From: Phoronis australis
Lineage: Eukaryota; Phoronida; Phoronidae
Length of the DNA: 64,000 nt
Direction: 5' to 3'
Assembly (NCBI GenBank): GCA_002633005.1
Contig: NMRA01000121.1
Span: forward strand, 568,501 to 632,500
In this document: positions 34,601 to 62,644 of the stretch, piece after piece
Numbering within the stretch: the first letter of the stretch is position 1
Layout of the letters: each line of letters opens with the position of its first letter
Made by a program: the position numbers and the translations under genes
The notes under the pieces: generated by a model
The model's input: only the letters and a program-made list of their open reading frames with translations
Database searches by the model: none
Told to the model about the DNA's origin: nothing

Positions 34601-36831
34601 TATAGACCCTTATGCAAAAGCTGAGAATTTTAAAAAACAATTTCTAGCAACGTTTTGGAGAACTGTGCATAAAGTACGATGTCTGAAAGTTTCATATAAA
34701 TCCGGTGAGCCATTTCTGAGGTATGATGTTCCAAATTTTGCAAAATTTGGCCACTTTTCGAGGGTCCTATACAACCGTATGTATAAATTATTTTGTCCTC
34801 TCTGCTATTTGCACAATTTCGCACTCGCATAAAACTGAATATTTCGAAATTCCTTGTGTAAAGGTTCACGTCTGTGTAGGCTATATCAGGGTCCGTGAAA
34901 AATCTTGTGTTTAGAAAATCATGGTCACAAGTCGTCAAACGTCCGAGTACTTTTTCGTACCCATAATAAGTTTTTGTGATCGTGCAGAATTTGAAAGTAC
35001 ATGGTGTTAAAATTTGTAGGATCGTTATTATTAGAAATGTGGATTCGGTAACGAAAGCCAATCACATACACAATCTCTCAATGTTTATTTAAAGTAAACT
35101 AAGTAAAGTAAACTTTGAAAACACCGTCAATGACCCATAGTTCAAACAATGTTTTATTAATAGACTGATTACAATTATTTCAGATCCAGCGGTGTCGGAT
35201 GCTGCATGGTGTGGATGCGTGTCGGTTCGATGGTTGCTCCTCAATTTTTATTTTTGGTATGTTGATCGACGTAATCGTCCCTTAAAACGACAATAGGATA
35301 AGTTAGGTAACTGAACGTTACTTAATCGCATACGTTATGCAAACCGTTCTAAACAAAGATAGAAAATGCTCTCCAGTCCCAAACAAGATTAGGGCATTGG
35401 CAATACATTGATTGGGTTGGTCGCCCACTCAAATACTGGACCAACGTAAAGCTAATGTGATCTCTCAATTCCTTTTGGCGACTGACACCAACCGTTCTCA
35501 TGGCAACGACAGATTTCAGACAACTTGTAGTTTGCTTGGCTTAACCAGGTGATTTTACGGTGTAAGACTACGTGGGGAACATAAACGTGGTAATTATTTT
35601 GATCACATTTAGATGTCTTAGAGTTTGGTAACTTTGTTGTCTATTTCGTGACCCAAGTTCAAAATAGACGTAATATAATTGAGAACTACAAAGTGTTTCA
35701 GTTGTACTTGCTTCATCACCTGTGGGAGATGGCGTCATGAAACGTCACAAGTACGCATTTGCTGGTTTATCGAAACCAGTAAAATTAAGTTACCGATCGG
35801 TGTTTGAGAAATGTAGCGAATTGACGTGAGAAAATAAAATCCAGTTGATCACTCAAGAAAAGAATTCTGCTAAGGTTATGTAGCATGCTGTAAATAAAAT
35901 ATGAATATCTGCTTTTACACTGTGCTCCTATATTTTTCCCCCAATCTCATCTACAGCAATGTTATTCCACTGATATTTGCCATCACTCATCCATTTACAA
36001 ACCCAGTACTGGAGATTGGCATTTGATGTAACATCTACATTGTATGATAGGCAACATTTCCTAACAGTATAGTTTTCTATTCTGTCATATGAATGTCATT
36101 TAGCAACATGTCTTGAGTGGCTTTTAATGTGTCAACTTGGTATTTAAAGCCAAGTGACTGATACTAATTTAGTTAATTAGATTAGTGACCTGTCCGACAC
36201 ACTGTTGTCGCCCAAGATCAAAACGGGGCAACGCGTGAGAAAAGAAGTTGGGTTGATGAGGTGGTGACTGTTTTTTCGTGAGCCGTTAAATGCTTTTGGC
36301 GTGCCAGCGTGAACGTGAAACTCGCTTCACTGTGAACGTGGTTTTTGTATTTTAGTGTGTTGTGAACCGCCGCGAAGTAAGTCTGTATCCAAGAACGGAA
36401 TTGGAAATTGGGATCGAGGCAACCCGCAGTAGAAAATTGCGGAGTCTTTTGAGGTTGTGCGGCGCCCGGGGAAAGAACAAAAATTTGCTATGGTCGTGAA
36501 ATCGCCACCTACTAGTGTGGGCAGTGACCTATCCTACTTTAATCCAGTCTTTAATGGTTGAATGAATCATGTGCTTATCAACTATCGTTTGTCTCAACAG
36601 AGTGAGCTGACGTTTGCACAGTTACCATTCTTGCTGTTTGGAGGCCTGACATGCATCGCTAGCGCATTGGTGCTGATACTTCCCGACCTATCACAGCGAC
36701 ACCTACCGGACACTATCGAAGATGTTGAAAATGAGACGGACCCTGGATTTTGTCATAAAATGAAGCAAAAAAGGTTGAAGAATGTCATAGGAGAGACGGT
36801 TATAAACGAGGAAACCAGTAGCTTCCAATAG
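10452..36831 (+). CDS. SLC22A-like: SLC22-type transporter, copy B (complete, nine coding exons)
   Basis: Coding exons are 10452-10841, 14163-14393, 15478-15674, 18997-19248 (or 24452-24703), 20852-20986 (or 26238-26372), 28266-28351, 33846-33966, 35184-35256 and 36601-36831. Together they make 1716 nt and 571 residues, within the usual SLC22 size. Features in order are an N-terminal DEILSQLG helix and TM1 (about 19-42), then a large extracellular loop with Cys 50, 97 and 112 and four N-glycosylation sequons (Asn 58, 73, 90, 102). TIVTE-WDLVCD (126-136) follows, then the MFS loop motif GHLADKYGRR (160-169), the SLC22 signature PESPRW (276-281), the cytosolic loop, second-half helices, TM11 Arg483, LPDTIEDVE and the tail. 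It is expected to be a plasma-membrane uniporter or exchanger of organic ions; the substrate is unknown. Exons 4 and 5 are assembled twice because of the join at 22745. Intron phases are 0, 0, 2, 2, 2, 1, 2, 0. Confidence 0.92.
10842..14162 (+). other. Intron 1 of copy B
   Basis: This is a 3.3-kb GT-AG intron aligned with copy C intron 1. It holds two adjacent copies of an 18-mer ending GTCAGGTGG or GCCAGGTGG near 11210. Small frames (11179-11439, 12542-12739), a 178-codon minus-strand frame (12750-13286) and a 67-codon plus-strand frame (13930-14133) are also present. The frames shared with copy C are disrupted or change mostly by amino-acid-altering substitutions there, so none is called as a gene. 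Confidence 0.75.
14163..14393 (+). CDS. SLC22 copy B exon 2
   Basis: The acceptor GACATTTCAG precedes it and the donor CAG/GTATTG follows; it is phase 0 on both sides. The 77 codons run from WDLVCDRAYLNSL through TM2, the MFS motif GHLADKYGRRS, TM3 and into TM4 (VIRFVIGFCMQ). Confidence 0.94.
14751..14849 (+). repeat. (ATTATC)n-like microsatellite in intron 2
   Basis: An imperfect ATT/ATC trinucleotide-hexanucleotide array of about 100 bp. A shorter, more degraded version sits at 46815-46870 in copy C. Confidence 0.85.
15324..15336 (+). promoter_or_regulatory. DR1-like nuclear receptor motif, copy B intron 2
   Basis: AGGTCAAAGGTTA is a direct repeat of the AGGTCA half-site with one-base spacing and a single mismatch. 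The same 13 bases are kept in copy C at 47362-47374. HNF4, RXR and PPAR-type receptors bind this layout. It lies about 140 bases upstream of exon 3. Function is inferred from the motif only. Confidence 0.35.
15478..15674 (+). CDS. SLC22 copy B exon 3
   Basis: The acceptor ACTTGTTTTAG precedes it and the donor ATATG/GTGAGT follows. The 197 nt encode GLQSSSFILMTELFTPRGRS through TM5 and TM6 to CEI-W(split). The MTELFTPRGRS segment matches the conserved loop between helices 4 and 5. Phase is 0 in and 2 out. Confidence 0.93.
15661..16939 (+). repeat. Contig-overlap duplication around single N at 16301
   Basis: Positions 15661-16300 and 16302-16939 are near-identical and are joined by one N. The second copy restarts 14 bases before the exon 3 donor, so it holds only the exon's last 14 bases. 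This looks like unmerged overlapping contigs or alleles rather than a biological duplication; copy C has the segment once (51182 onward). Confidence 0.85.
17507..18699. mobile_element. Truncated Kolobok-like element in intron 3 of copy B
   Basis: The left end is TTAA (17507-17510) followed by AGAAGAATTCCACCC, a diverged version of the end at 7398. The interior aligns with 7413 to about 8220, including the THAP frame, until about 18690. No right terminal repeat is seen. Copy C carries what appears to be the empty site, with one TTAA at 52479-52482 in matching left flank (TATGAGGTTTAA). The right flank of copy B lacks about 350 bases present in copy C, so a deletion removed the right end. Confidence 0.6.
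17683..17880 (+). pseudogene. THAP-domain frame with premature stop
   Basis: From the ATG at 17683 the frame starts MELCIVPACANYEAARKAS, hits TGA, then continues FPREPIMLWKWLAVVKNEKY. The C-x4-C start, the FP motif and the Trp helix are typical of THAP zinc fingers. A later VCQWP occupies the place of the closing Cys-x2-His. The stop prevents production of an intact domain. Confidence 0.6.
18997..19248 (+). CDS. SLC22 copy B exon 4, first assembled version
   Basis: The acceptor TTTGTTACAG precedes it and the donor TTTC/GTAAGT follows; it is phase 2 on both sides. The exon completes W273 and gives IIPESPRWLASHGRQKDANK, the SLC22 signature at the start of the central cytosolic loop. The rest is a Lys-rich, hydrophilic loop, then RKRSIILFYLS entering TM7. 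Confidence 0.92.
20852..20986 (+). CDS. SLC22 copy B exon 5, first assembled version
   Basis: The acceptor AACTTTTTCAG precedes it and the donor GCG/GTATGT follows. The 135 nt are phase 2 on both sides. They encode FATLVVDVGNMYAVSTLPGN, then KYLLFFLASLASALVSLTLI-PLQK, covering TM7 and TM8. Confidence 0.92.
23618..23639. repeat. 22-bp perfect palindrome
   Basis: The sequence reads GTTATCTCACT followed by its exact reverse complement with no spacer. It lies directly next to the tRNA-like region, inside the polymorphic insertion. Confidence 0.9.
23640..23724 (-). repeat. tRNA-like SINE head (pol III A and B boxes)
   Basis: On the minus strand an A-box-like TGGTGTAGTGG is followed about 40 bases later by a B-box-like GGTTCGACTCC. 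The stem that should surround the T-loop pairs at only two of five positions and no acceptor stem is visible. It is therefore a tRNA-derived SINE or a dead tRNA, not a working tRNA gene. Confidence 0.5.
24452..24703 (+). CDS. SLC22 copy B exon 4, second assembled version
   Basis: It has the same length, splice sites and phase as 18997-19248. It encodes ILPESPRWL in place of IIPESPRWL and differs at a few loop residues. It is probably the other allele of the same exon. If both were real they could act as mutually exclusive exons, since length and phase match. Confidence 0.85.
25622..25673 (+). repeat. (TA)n(GT)n microsatellite
   Basis: About 35 bases of TA repeats run into about 16 bases of GT repeats in intron 4 (second version). 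Copy C has a far longer TG tract at the matching place, running into the N gap. Confidence 0.92.
26238..26372 (+). CDS. SLC22 copy B exon 5, second assembled version
   Basis: This duplicates exon 5 with identical protein (VDVGNMYAVSTLPGN, TM7-TM8) and only silent differences. The acceptor TTTTTCAG and donor GTATGT are intact. It is contiguous in the assembly with exon 6 (28266), so this version is the simplest choice for a gene model. Confidence 0.88.
26373..28265 (+). other. Intron 5 of copy B (second version)
   Basis: Noncoding sequence, also represented at 20987-22744 and in copy C at 56538-58854. Frames of 60-103 codons recur (for example 27144-27452 and 27827-28060) but differ in start, length or frame between versions. 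No mobile element was recognised. Confidence 0.75.
28266..28351 (+). CDS. SLC22 copy B exon 6 (GC donor)
   Basis: The acceptor TTTTTACAG precedes it. The 86 nt encode FERRRLLCAFLAVTMVSALT and end at VPQKT plus one base. The only donor that keeps the frame into exon 7 is CTG/GCAAGT, a GC-AG intron of strong consensus. It then joins as KT-A-SGADIS. Copy C has the same donor. The usual second-half G in the motif RFGRR is Glu here. Confidence 0.9.
28565..28614 (+). repeat. (TATG)n microsatellite
   Basis: Tetranucleotide repeat in intron 6, matched by a shorter tract at about 59155-59205 in copy C. Confidence 0.92.
29281..29397 (+). repeat. ATT/ATC-rich microsatellite
   Basis: Imperfect trinucleotide array (ATTACT, then ATTATC) inside the 3.3-kb element. 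The copy C counterpart is at about 59898-60022. Confidence 0.85.
29552..30057. mobile_element. Kolobok/T2-like foldback MITE nested in the 3.3-kb element
   Basis: TTAA lies at both ends (29552-29555 and 30054-30057). The arms are about 205-215 bp inverted repeats (29556-29767 and 29857-30053) around a loop of about 90 bases. In copy C the end reads TTAAAGGCGAAGGCAACC, matching the TTAAAGG terminal consensus of T2/Kolobok elements. The loop holds an ATG followed by a Cys-rich frame (MSRCCCVLGCT; MPRCCCVLGCTHYR in copy C), like the first residues of a THAP domain. Confidence 0.65.
32057..33845 (+). other. Remainder of intron 6, copy B
   Basis: Noncoding sequence aligned with 1354-3511 of copy A and 62645 to the window end in copy C. 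The unit that is tandemly duplicated in copy A occurs once here. No further feature is recognised. Confidence 0.8.
33846..33966 (+). CDS. SLC22 copy B exon 7
   Basis: The acceptor TTTTTTACAG precedes it and the donor TTCG/GTGAGT follows. It is 121 nt with the same protein as copy A exon 7 (residues 432-470 of copy B), including GCSVSLTMVVIAETLPTCI. Confidence 0.93.
33967..35183 (+). other. Intron 7 of copy B
   Basis: A GT-AG intron of 1.2 kb. A minus-strand frame of 143 codons (34630-35061) is longer than its copy A counterpart (4590-4874) because of indels. No known domain was recognised and it is considered noncoding. Confidence 0.75.
35184..35256 (+). CDS. SLC22 copy B exon 8
   Basis: 73 nt between TTATTTCAG and GTATGT. 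It encodes residues 472-495 with TM11 Arg483 (VWMRVGSMVAPQF), identical to copy A exon 8. Confidence 0.93.
35257..36600 (+). other. Intron 8 of copy B
   Basis: A GT-AG intron of 1.3 kb, collinear with copy A intron 8 with scattered substitutions and short indels. Nothing else is recognised. Confidence 0.8.
36601..36831 (+). CDS. SLC22 copy B exon 9 (C-terminus and stop)
   Basis: The acceptor GTCTCAACAG precedes it. It has 76 codons and TAG, with TM12, LPDTIEDVE and a Lys/Glu-rich tail. The tail differs from copy A at three residues. Confidence 0.93.
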   Translation, partial: SELTFAQLPFLLFGGLTCIASALVLILPDLSQRHLPDTIEDVENETDPGFCHKMKQKRLKNVIGETVINEETSSFQ

Positions 36832-37456
36832 GGAGTCTGGAGTTGTACTTTAGAGTACCTCGGTGTGAACACTGTTTAACATGAGTAGCAATGTTGAATG
36901 CGATGGTGCACATGCCTAGAAGCGTAGCTCGTCCATTAATAATCATTTTCATTTTAAAATTATCATTTTATTTTGAAAGTGAACTCGTGAACTAAATTCC
37001 TCAACTACTAGCGATTTCGTGCTTTACACACGACACAAAGGAATTTCTATCTGTTATCTCTTAACATTTTCACAGCAAATGACGAAATTTCCTTTTGAAA
37101 CAGGCTTAGTCGCAATTTTTCATTTTGATGACTCTGGAGGTCTTCATTTTTGTTCTTGAAACTCTTAGGCATCTTTCCGGCAGACGTGGGACATAAAATA
37201 ATTAACAAATTTTGCGAATTCACTTACGCTGTGAAGAAAAATCTAAATTCATACTGTCAAAAATTTGAAAAGTTTGAAAAGGGTCGCTAAGTACGTGTAC
37301 TTGCTAATAATTTGAGTAAATGAATAGTAAACTCGCAGGTTGTCATTGTTGGTCTGATTTATTGTTGCACCCTGTAACTGACTGTTTCATTACATTTTGT
37401 TGGGCCTAGCAAGGTGGCCACTGTGTTTTTTTTTCTTCTTCTGATGATGTTGTTTC

Positions 37457-37462
37457 AATAAA
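37457..37462 (+). terminator. Candidate polyadenylation signal, copy B
   Basis: AATAAA sits about 625 bases after the stop, in the same sequence context as the copy A signal at 7241. Confidence 0.5.
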
Positions 37463-37609
37463 CGACACCAAAACATGTCAAGCCGGGTTAAATCCGTTGT
37501 TTTTATTAATAAATGTTTACGAAAATTTGAGAAGAGGTTCCCTCTGTCCTATGATTATGGCGGGGGATGACGGCCACTTGGGCATGTTGATTGCAACCAT
37601 CTACTCCAT

Positions 37610-39235
37610 TTAAAGGAGAATGACACCTGGTTTAATTAGTCTTTTTTGCCATCTTAATCGGTTTATATCCATATCGCCTCGCATACGGTCGACCTTACCT
37701 TGCCAAGAGGTGTCGCGTTAACCTGTGAGGAAGGTGAGAAACGACGCTAGCGACGTCAGTGGTTCATATGCAGAGTGAATGCCGCTATATTGCGAAGCAT
37801 CGTTCCCGCTTGTCCAAACTAAGCAGCTGCGAGGGAAGCGGTATATCGTTTTTTTTTTACTTCCTCGAAAGTCCGAAATGCTTAGGAAGTGGCTCATTGT
37901 AGTGAAGAATGAAATGTACGCTGTAAATAGCAAGTGTGAGGCCGTGAAACATCTCCGTGTCTGTGGCCTGCAGATGTCGACAGTGCCTGACGAATGCCGG
38001 CTCTAGTACCAAATAACTCCATACGTTCCGTTGTCTGAGCTTGTTCACGGCGCCTCTCTAGTATTTCTTCGTCACTGTATTCCTGTTCGAAATGATAACC
38101 TCTAAAACTTAACGATCCACCTGTAAAGTCGAGACTGGTGAGCTCTAGCTCGTCCTAAGTCGGGATTGCGAGTTGCCATGTTGGCGTTTATTACTGAGCG
38201 TTCTGTTTCAAAATGAATTATTCTCACTCTAACCAATACTTATATAAAACTGTCTCGTTAGATGCAATTTGTAATGCCTTTGTAGTGTTCGTGATTGCAA
38301 ATGATTTGAGAAGCCAGCAATGAATAAATCACTGCGTTACCGGCTTTAGGTGCAATAAAACTAATTGACGGAAACCGAGGCCGTGTGAGCTCATGGTAAT
38401 TTAGTGTTTGCTGACAGAAACTGTTGTGAAAGAACTCGATTTCCATCCCACGGCCAGGTGTTAGGGGAATCTTTATTTACATTTACATTATTCAAATAAT
38501 GATTGTCAGTGTACAACGTGTGCCGTGGGCAGTGCTGTGGCCAAAGCGGAAACCGAGTGAATTCGCGGCCCCCGACGAGTAAGTACGATTTGCAGTTTCG
38601 TGGCTACTTCACCAACATAATCACGTGCACATTACTTTGGCTCACTAGTATAGTATTTTCTTGACTGGAAGTTTAGTTTCCACTGAACTTTGGCTGGTTT
38701 ATGTTCGTGATGTCTGATCAGTTTCCGAGCCACTGGCCAGGATAACAAGCGTTTTGTGTTTAGAACTCAAAAAATCACAAGTCTAAACAACACAGATCTA
38801 GGTTCTCCTGCCTGTATCTCATGGAAAATACTTCGAAATTATCTCCGAACAGACCCCAAACTCCTGCTACGCCGATCTTAATGGCCTGCCGACTTTGTAG
38901 GCTACGGTGTGTCCAAATACCAATAAATCCGTAAGAACGAAATAGAAGAACACGTTTTTATAAGAACTCGGTGTATTTTAAAGGGTTTTACATCGAAGTT
39001 TTATGATTTATTGGTGTTAAACGATGACTTCAGGCGATAAGCTGACACCAGTAACCCGTGTTGTGAACTGCTGAACAGACTGCATGTGAAACCGATGACG
39101 TCATTGGATAATTTCAACACCTCCGTCTGCCGTCAGGTGTCAGGTAACAAAACCGTACGTGTCGTTATGGGGTAGAGTTACTCAATCTAAATTGATACAG
39201 ATTCAGGTTGTTTTTTGGGTGGCATGCTCCTTTAA
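37610..39235. mobile_element. Kolobok/T2-like element in B-C spacer
   Basis: This is the duplicate of 7394-9068, again with TTAA at both ends (37610-37613, 39232-39235) and ends AGGAGAATGACACC and the complement of AGGAGCATGCCACCC. It is slightly shorter, partly through loss of the segment at the short direct repeats. The THAP-like frame at about 37779-38006 is also broken. It was carried along by the gene-array duplication rather than inserted independently. Confidence 0.75.
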
Positions 39236-40627
39236 CTTTCTCAAACAATGCTTTAAATCACACCCACTAAAATGCCATGTAATTTATCACCCTTGCGCAA
39301 GCAGTGTCGATTTGGGCAACTGAACTACGCCGGGACTGCTCGAAAAACAGGATCGCAGGAGTATTTGTTTAAGCTGAGAACAAATAAAAACACTAACACC
39401 TCCTAAGGCATCCCTTTACGCGGAAAAGGTAGATGTACTTCTAAACTAATAGCAACATGACTTTGACGGTTTAATCAGTGTGATGCATAACTTTCCGAAA
39501 AGCATCCGGCATATGGAGGACCTATGGTATGGTCACCATATCTACTAGGCAAGTTAAGACAGCGGTATTGTCTACGGCCCGGGTAGCCTAGGGACTGAAC
39601 AAGTTAAAAAATAACTGGTGATAATACTGAACACACTTGGAAAACACTAAGATGTACGTTTCAAAAACACATCAGAAAGCTGTTACAATTGGTAACAAGG
39701 GCAATTGGTGGGCGGTGGGGGTAAAATTAGTGGTGATCGTGATGGGAGTTGGTAGCGACCGGAGGGACAGTGTCGAAATTGGTGGTGAAATTACCCAAAG
39801 TCTTCACTCGGGCAAGGCTATGTCATATGCCGCAAAATATATGCGTATACACATTATGGTGACCAAAGCATTGTATTTATGTTTTTGTCTTGCTGTTGTT
39901 GGAGTGTCTGTAGGCCCACGTTTACTTTTACGTGTATCCGAACTTGTTGGCACACACTTAACGTTTTTGTTGCTATTAGCAATCGTGTTGGTAAGGGTTC
40001 CAGCACTGCGGTGCCCGGGAGGCTATGGTATTGTTGTGGCCGTCCTGGCAACGCCAGTTGTGGAAACTTTCCTTGTAGTGATATATTTCGTCTGATGAAA
40101 CCTACTAAGGATTTAAAATAGACGCCTAACAACTATTCAAGGTTTGACAAGTTTTGGTAGAGTAGCCAATATTCTGGCCACTCGAACTTCTCAGATTTTC
40201 CCATTGACATGATATTTCGAGAACAAAATCCTTTCGCGAACTTCAGAATTGTTTACAAATTCATGCCTTTTATGCAAGCATTTTATATCGTGAGTACAAA
40301 TACACTTTCTACATGTAATTCGTGAATAGAATATGTTTGTAAGAAAAAATTAGCAGTGGCTGTAAAGATAATGCGTAACTACGTTCACGGAGAAAGATCG
40401 CGTTAACAGAAAACGTGCTTGGATAAGGTGATTTGGAAGACGTGATTACATAATCCGCCACGACTCTAGTTCTGAAGTCCAGGGCAAATATTCGATGAGT
40501 ATGATATTACTTGAAATGTGAACTATGACCTGTCATCCGTTTTCAGATAACCAAACTGAACGTGTGCTGAAGCTTCCGTGTATCTCAACTAGAACGAGAC
40601 AAAAGTAAACGAGTTTCACGGCAGATA
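39236..40627 (+). other. Spacer and upstream/5' region of copy C
   Basis: Aligned with 9069-10451. It should contain the copy C promoter and 5' UTR, but no definite core promoter motif was seen. The hydrophobic frame seen upstream of copy B persists here as part of a 152-codon frame (39637-40095). Confidence 0.5.
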
Positions 40628-58940
<18,313 letters not shown>

Positions 58941-59154
58941 GCAAGTAGTTTACTTCCTAACAAGTGTCGTTTTTTGGATTCAAGGGAGAATTTGGCATGC
59001 CATTACTTACTGTACGACTGAAATTCGGATCTATCCGGAATATTCGAGATAGAGTCGTGTAATCCTTTGTACTGGTAGTGAGTTTGCAGCTTCCTGTCAG
59101 TAATTACTTTCGCATTCTGATAGAGGATGCTCATGCACGTGTGTATGTGTGTTT

Positions 59155-59205
59155 GTATGTATGTATGTATGTATGCATGTATGTATGTATAAATATATGT
59201 ATACC
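59155..59205 (+). repeat. (TATG)n microsatellite, copy C
   Basis: Imperfect tetranucleotide repeat in intron 6, counterpart of 28565-28614. Confidence 0.88.
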
Positions 59206-59338
59206 CTTTTTTACGCTACACCATCTGGAACACCTCGAGTGAACGTTATCTCCGCCTGTGCTGACTTCAGATATAGGTCAAGTCGTGTGAAATTCGAATT
59301 GGACCATGATTGGCCATGTGACTGAAATTCACACATAC

Positions 59339-62300
59339 TGATACGCCGTAAAATGTAACAATTCCGTAACATGTAACAACTGTTACATTTTACGTCATTG
59401 TTACATTTTACGTTGCTAAGCCTCTCCTAAAATGTAACAAGTTGTTATATTTCACGTAGTTGTTACATTTTACGTCGAATGCACATGCGAGACAGAATGT
59501 ACCATTGTTACATTTTACGAAACCAACGTCATATTACAAATAAATACATAAAAAAAAGAAAACGACCAAAATCACGAACAAAGTGCTATCTGACACTGCC
59601 GGGGGTACTCCGAGTATTTTTGGACGAGGAGTGTCGCACGAAAAATTTGAATACCTACCCCTTTAAAGAGTGGGCTTGGACAAAAAAATGACCCGATGAG
59701 ATACTAATTTCATGTGAAAATTCACATTTCCTCACATTTCTGTTCCAGAAATTCAGAAAAGGCATTCTTTTAGATAGTATTTTGTTGGAGAATATTTTTT
59801 ACAGTGAAAAACACCCTTTTGGGCGGCACTTTTCGTATATCCCTTTCTATAGGAATGCCCCCTGGGCTGACACGAAATGATACTGGCTACCAATTATCAT
59901 TTTTATTACTATTACATTTTTATTACTGCTATTACTACCATTACTACTATTACTCCTTTCACTACTATTATTCGTTATCGGTATCGTTATCATTATCATT
60001 ATCATTATCATTATTACTATAAATATTTTTGAATTTATATAACAACGACACATTGCAATATAAATAGAACATGCTTTAGCTAAGTGCTAATACATCATGG
60101 TCCTCAAAGATTTTAAAATCGTATCATATATGGTTCAATGTTTTCACCGGTCTTCGTATAATGGACAGCGATTGCTTAAAGGCGAAGGCAACCTTTTTTC
60201 ATGTCATTTTTAGCAAAAATGAGGTTCGTTGATTATCCCAGATATATTTTTCACTTATTTACTGCTTTTCGTAATTTAATTAATTACTCGTCGTCTACTC
60301 CGGAAGTGACGTTTTGGGAGGCAAGAGTTTCGCCCCAATTCCTTTTCATATAGTCTGACTGTGAGAGCAGTCGAGTCAGTCATTGTTCTACCTCGGTTGT
60401 GATAAGTTCGGTCGACGTTTGCTTTTGTTTACGAGTCAGTCAACATGCCACGCTGTTGCTGCGTACTGGGGTGTACTCATTATAGAACAATGAATGGCTC
60501 GACAGCGCTCACAGTCTATAATGAAAAGAAATTGGCGCGAAACTCTTGCCTCCCGGAGTAGAGGACAAAAAATTAATCGAATTACGAAAAGCTGTAATTA
60601 AGTGAAAAATGTGTCTGGGATAATCAACGAACCTTATTTTTGATAAAAGTGACATGAAAAAAGGTTGCCTTCGCCTTTAAAGTGTTTGCTATGTTCAACC
60701 TTAATGATATTGTGAGAACCGTCATGACACCTTTGGAAGCAGAGTTTGCCTGCTTTTTGGAAACCAGGAGGTCGAGATTAAAAATCTTGATTAGACTTGC
60801 GCCATTTCATAAAATTATTATTTCTGATCCATTGGCAAGCACGGTATTGCTTGTAAATACAACTATATCCTTCTGAAGTTTGCCACGAAGAACTGAATTC
60901 AACACTGTAATCTTTTACTTGCGACTAACATCTAGACGTGAGGATACCCTTTTCAAAGAAATGTGGCTCGTTCCACGATGTAAGTTCAAAAATTGCTTTA
61001 AGATGAATTCTGAAGGTAGACATTTTTCCAGAACTTGCGACTAGTCGGTTATGGCAAGGTCATTAGAATAGATGGTAGCGGAAATGCAAAACACGCAACA
61101 CATTTATGTGGAACGGGCCCCAATATTCACTGATTTAACCGAGTGATTTGAACTAGGTTTCATTGAAAGTAGGTTGTGAGGAAAAAAACGGCCAACGTCG
61201 AAGTCAACGATGTTTAATGTGCGCTTTTTATGCGATGCAGTAAAAAGGTTAATATGCCAAATTTCCTTATCTGCCTGCAACCACGCATGTTGTTGACACA
61301 AAAATGGCGCCTCATAAGACACGTGGCTTCACGTCCATTAATACTAGCATGTCCAGTCTCTGTCTTTGTTTGCATGTGCTTCGGACTAAGGTACATTGAA
61401 CAAATAGCAATTTTAATTGATATTTAATCTGAAAAGATAAGAGAAAGAAAAAGTGCATGTTTTTGTGGTCCGAAAGGCTGACAGTCAGCTTTTTTCAGAC
61501 TATTGCCCCTTTAAGCTATCGACCTAGACCCAGTATGAGCAAAATAATCGTGTCCTTTCAGAGTGGCAAAATATTCTGGTTCTGTTTCCCCAGCTAGGCT
61601 TCGCATTTTTACGTATTGACGTCACGGTTTGATCAGTTGTTACTACCGCTATTTCAGACGGGTTTGACATCATAGGAACAATGATATTTCTTTCAGCTTT
61701 TAGCTGTTTAAAACACGTTACTATGCCGCCACTTTTTAAAACTATTGGCTCCCTCTTCTCAAAGGCGATCTTTTGCTGTTACACTGGCAAAATCTGTCCA
61801 CCTGCCCGCAAATAAATGAATGCTTTTATTTCCTTCCACCACAAGGTCTTTAAGAAATTGTAATTCGTAACTAAGGTGGTAGACAGAACTCGTCGACATA
61901 AACTTTGGTCTTGCCCCTTTTCTGTGGAGCATTAGCCATGACTCCAAGGCAATAAAACACTAGCTAAAATAAATCAAGCTATCGTGGATGAAAACGGGTG
62001 CTTTTTCTACGAAATTGGCTTCCGAAATTGAATTCTCCGTGAAAAAAAGGTTATTGTCGTTTGCTCCAGAGGAAATTCGATAAATATTAGCCACAATACG
62101 ATGCCATTTTTTCCGTTGTGCTAACAGGGTACCAATGGAAGTTTGTGAACTGTAATGCCAGACACACAATTGGTGAGCGCCAATAAAATATTGCAAGAAC
62201 GCTTAAACATTAAAAACTTGTTCTGATCCTGGAAACTCCTTCGTCTGGAGTTCAAACTCTACGGGTTACATTTTTGAATATACCAAGAAACTATTCATGT

Positions 62301-62639
62301 TAAAAACAATGGGAAGCACATAGGAACACATTTGTAAATTCGAGCTGCAACATTTGATAGAATATAATTCAAACAATCGGAGAACGAAGGCGTTAAGTGT
62401 ATGAAAAGTTTTCCTCGGTGTGATAAATACCATGCAAACTCATGAAATATGACGTCGCTTTCGTAAAATATAACAATGGTACATTTATCGCATGTGCATT
62501 CGACGTAAATTGTAACAATTACATAAAATGTAAAAACTTGTTACATTTTAAGAGAGGCCTAGCAACGTAAAATGTAACACTGACGTAAAATGTAACAGTT
62601 GTTACATTTCACGAAATTGTTACATTTTACGGCGTATCA
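59339..62639. mobile_element. 3.3-kb inverted-repeat element in intron 6 of copy C
   Basis: Counterpart of 28780-32051: starts TGATACGCCGTAAAATG, ends in GGCGTATCA, with TGTTACATTTTACG motifs in both orientations at each end (59339 to about 59535 and about 62455-62639). Flanks are CATAC on the left (59334-59338) and CATGC on the right (62640-62644), one mismatch from a 5-bp target duplication. It contains ATT/ATC repeats (about 59898-60022) and a nested Kolobok-like MITE. Confidence 0.6.
60176..60679. mobile_element. Kolobok/T2-like foldback MITE, copy C
   Basis: TTAA lies at both ends (60176-60179 and 60676-60679), with inverted ends TTAAAGGCGAAGGCAACC. This copy preserves the terminal motif better than the copy B one at 29552. 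The loop encodes MPRCCCVLGCTHYR, a THAP-like start, and then runs into stop codons in the arm. Confidence 0.68.
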
Positions 62640-62644
62640 CATGC

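Noticed and set aside
34630-35061. 143-codon minus-strand frame in intron 7 of copy B
   Set aside because: Copy A shows a shorter, rearranged version because of indels. No domain was recognised.
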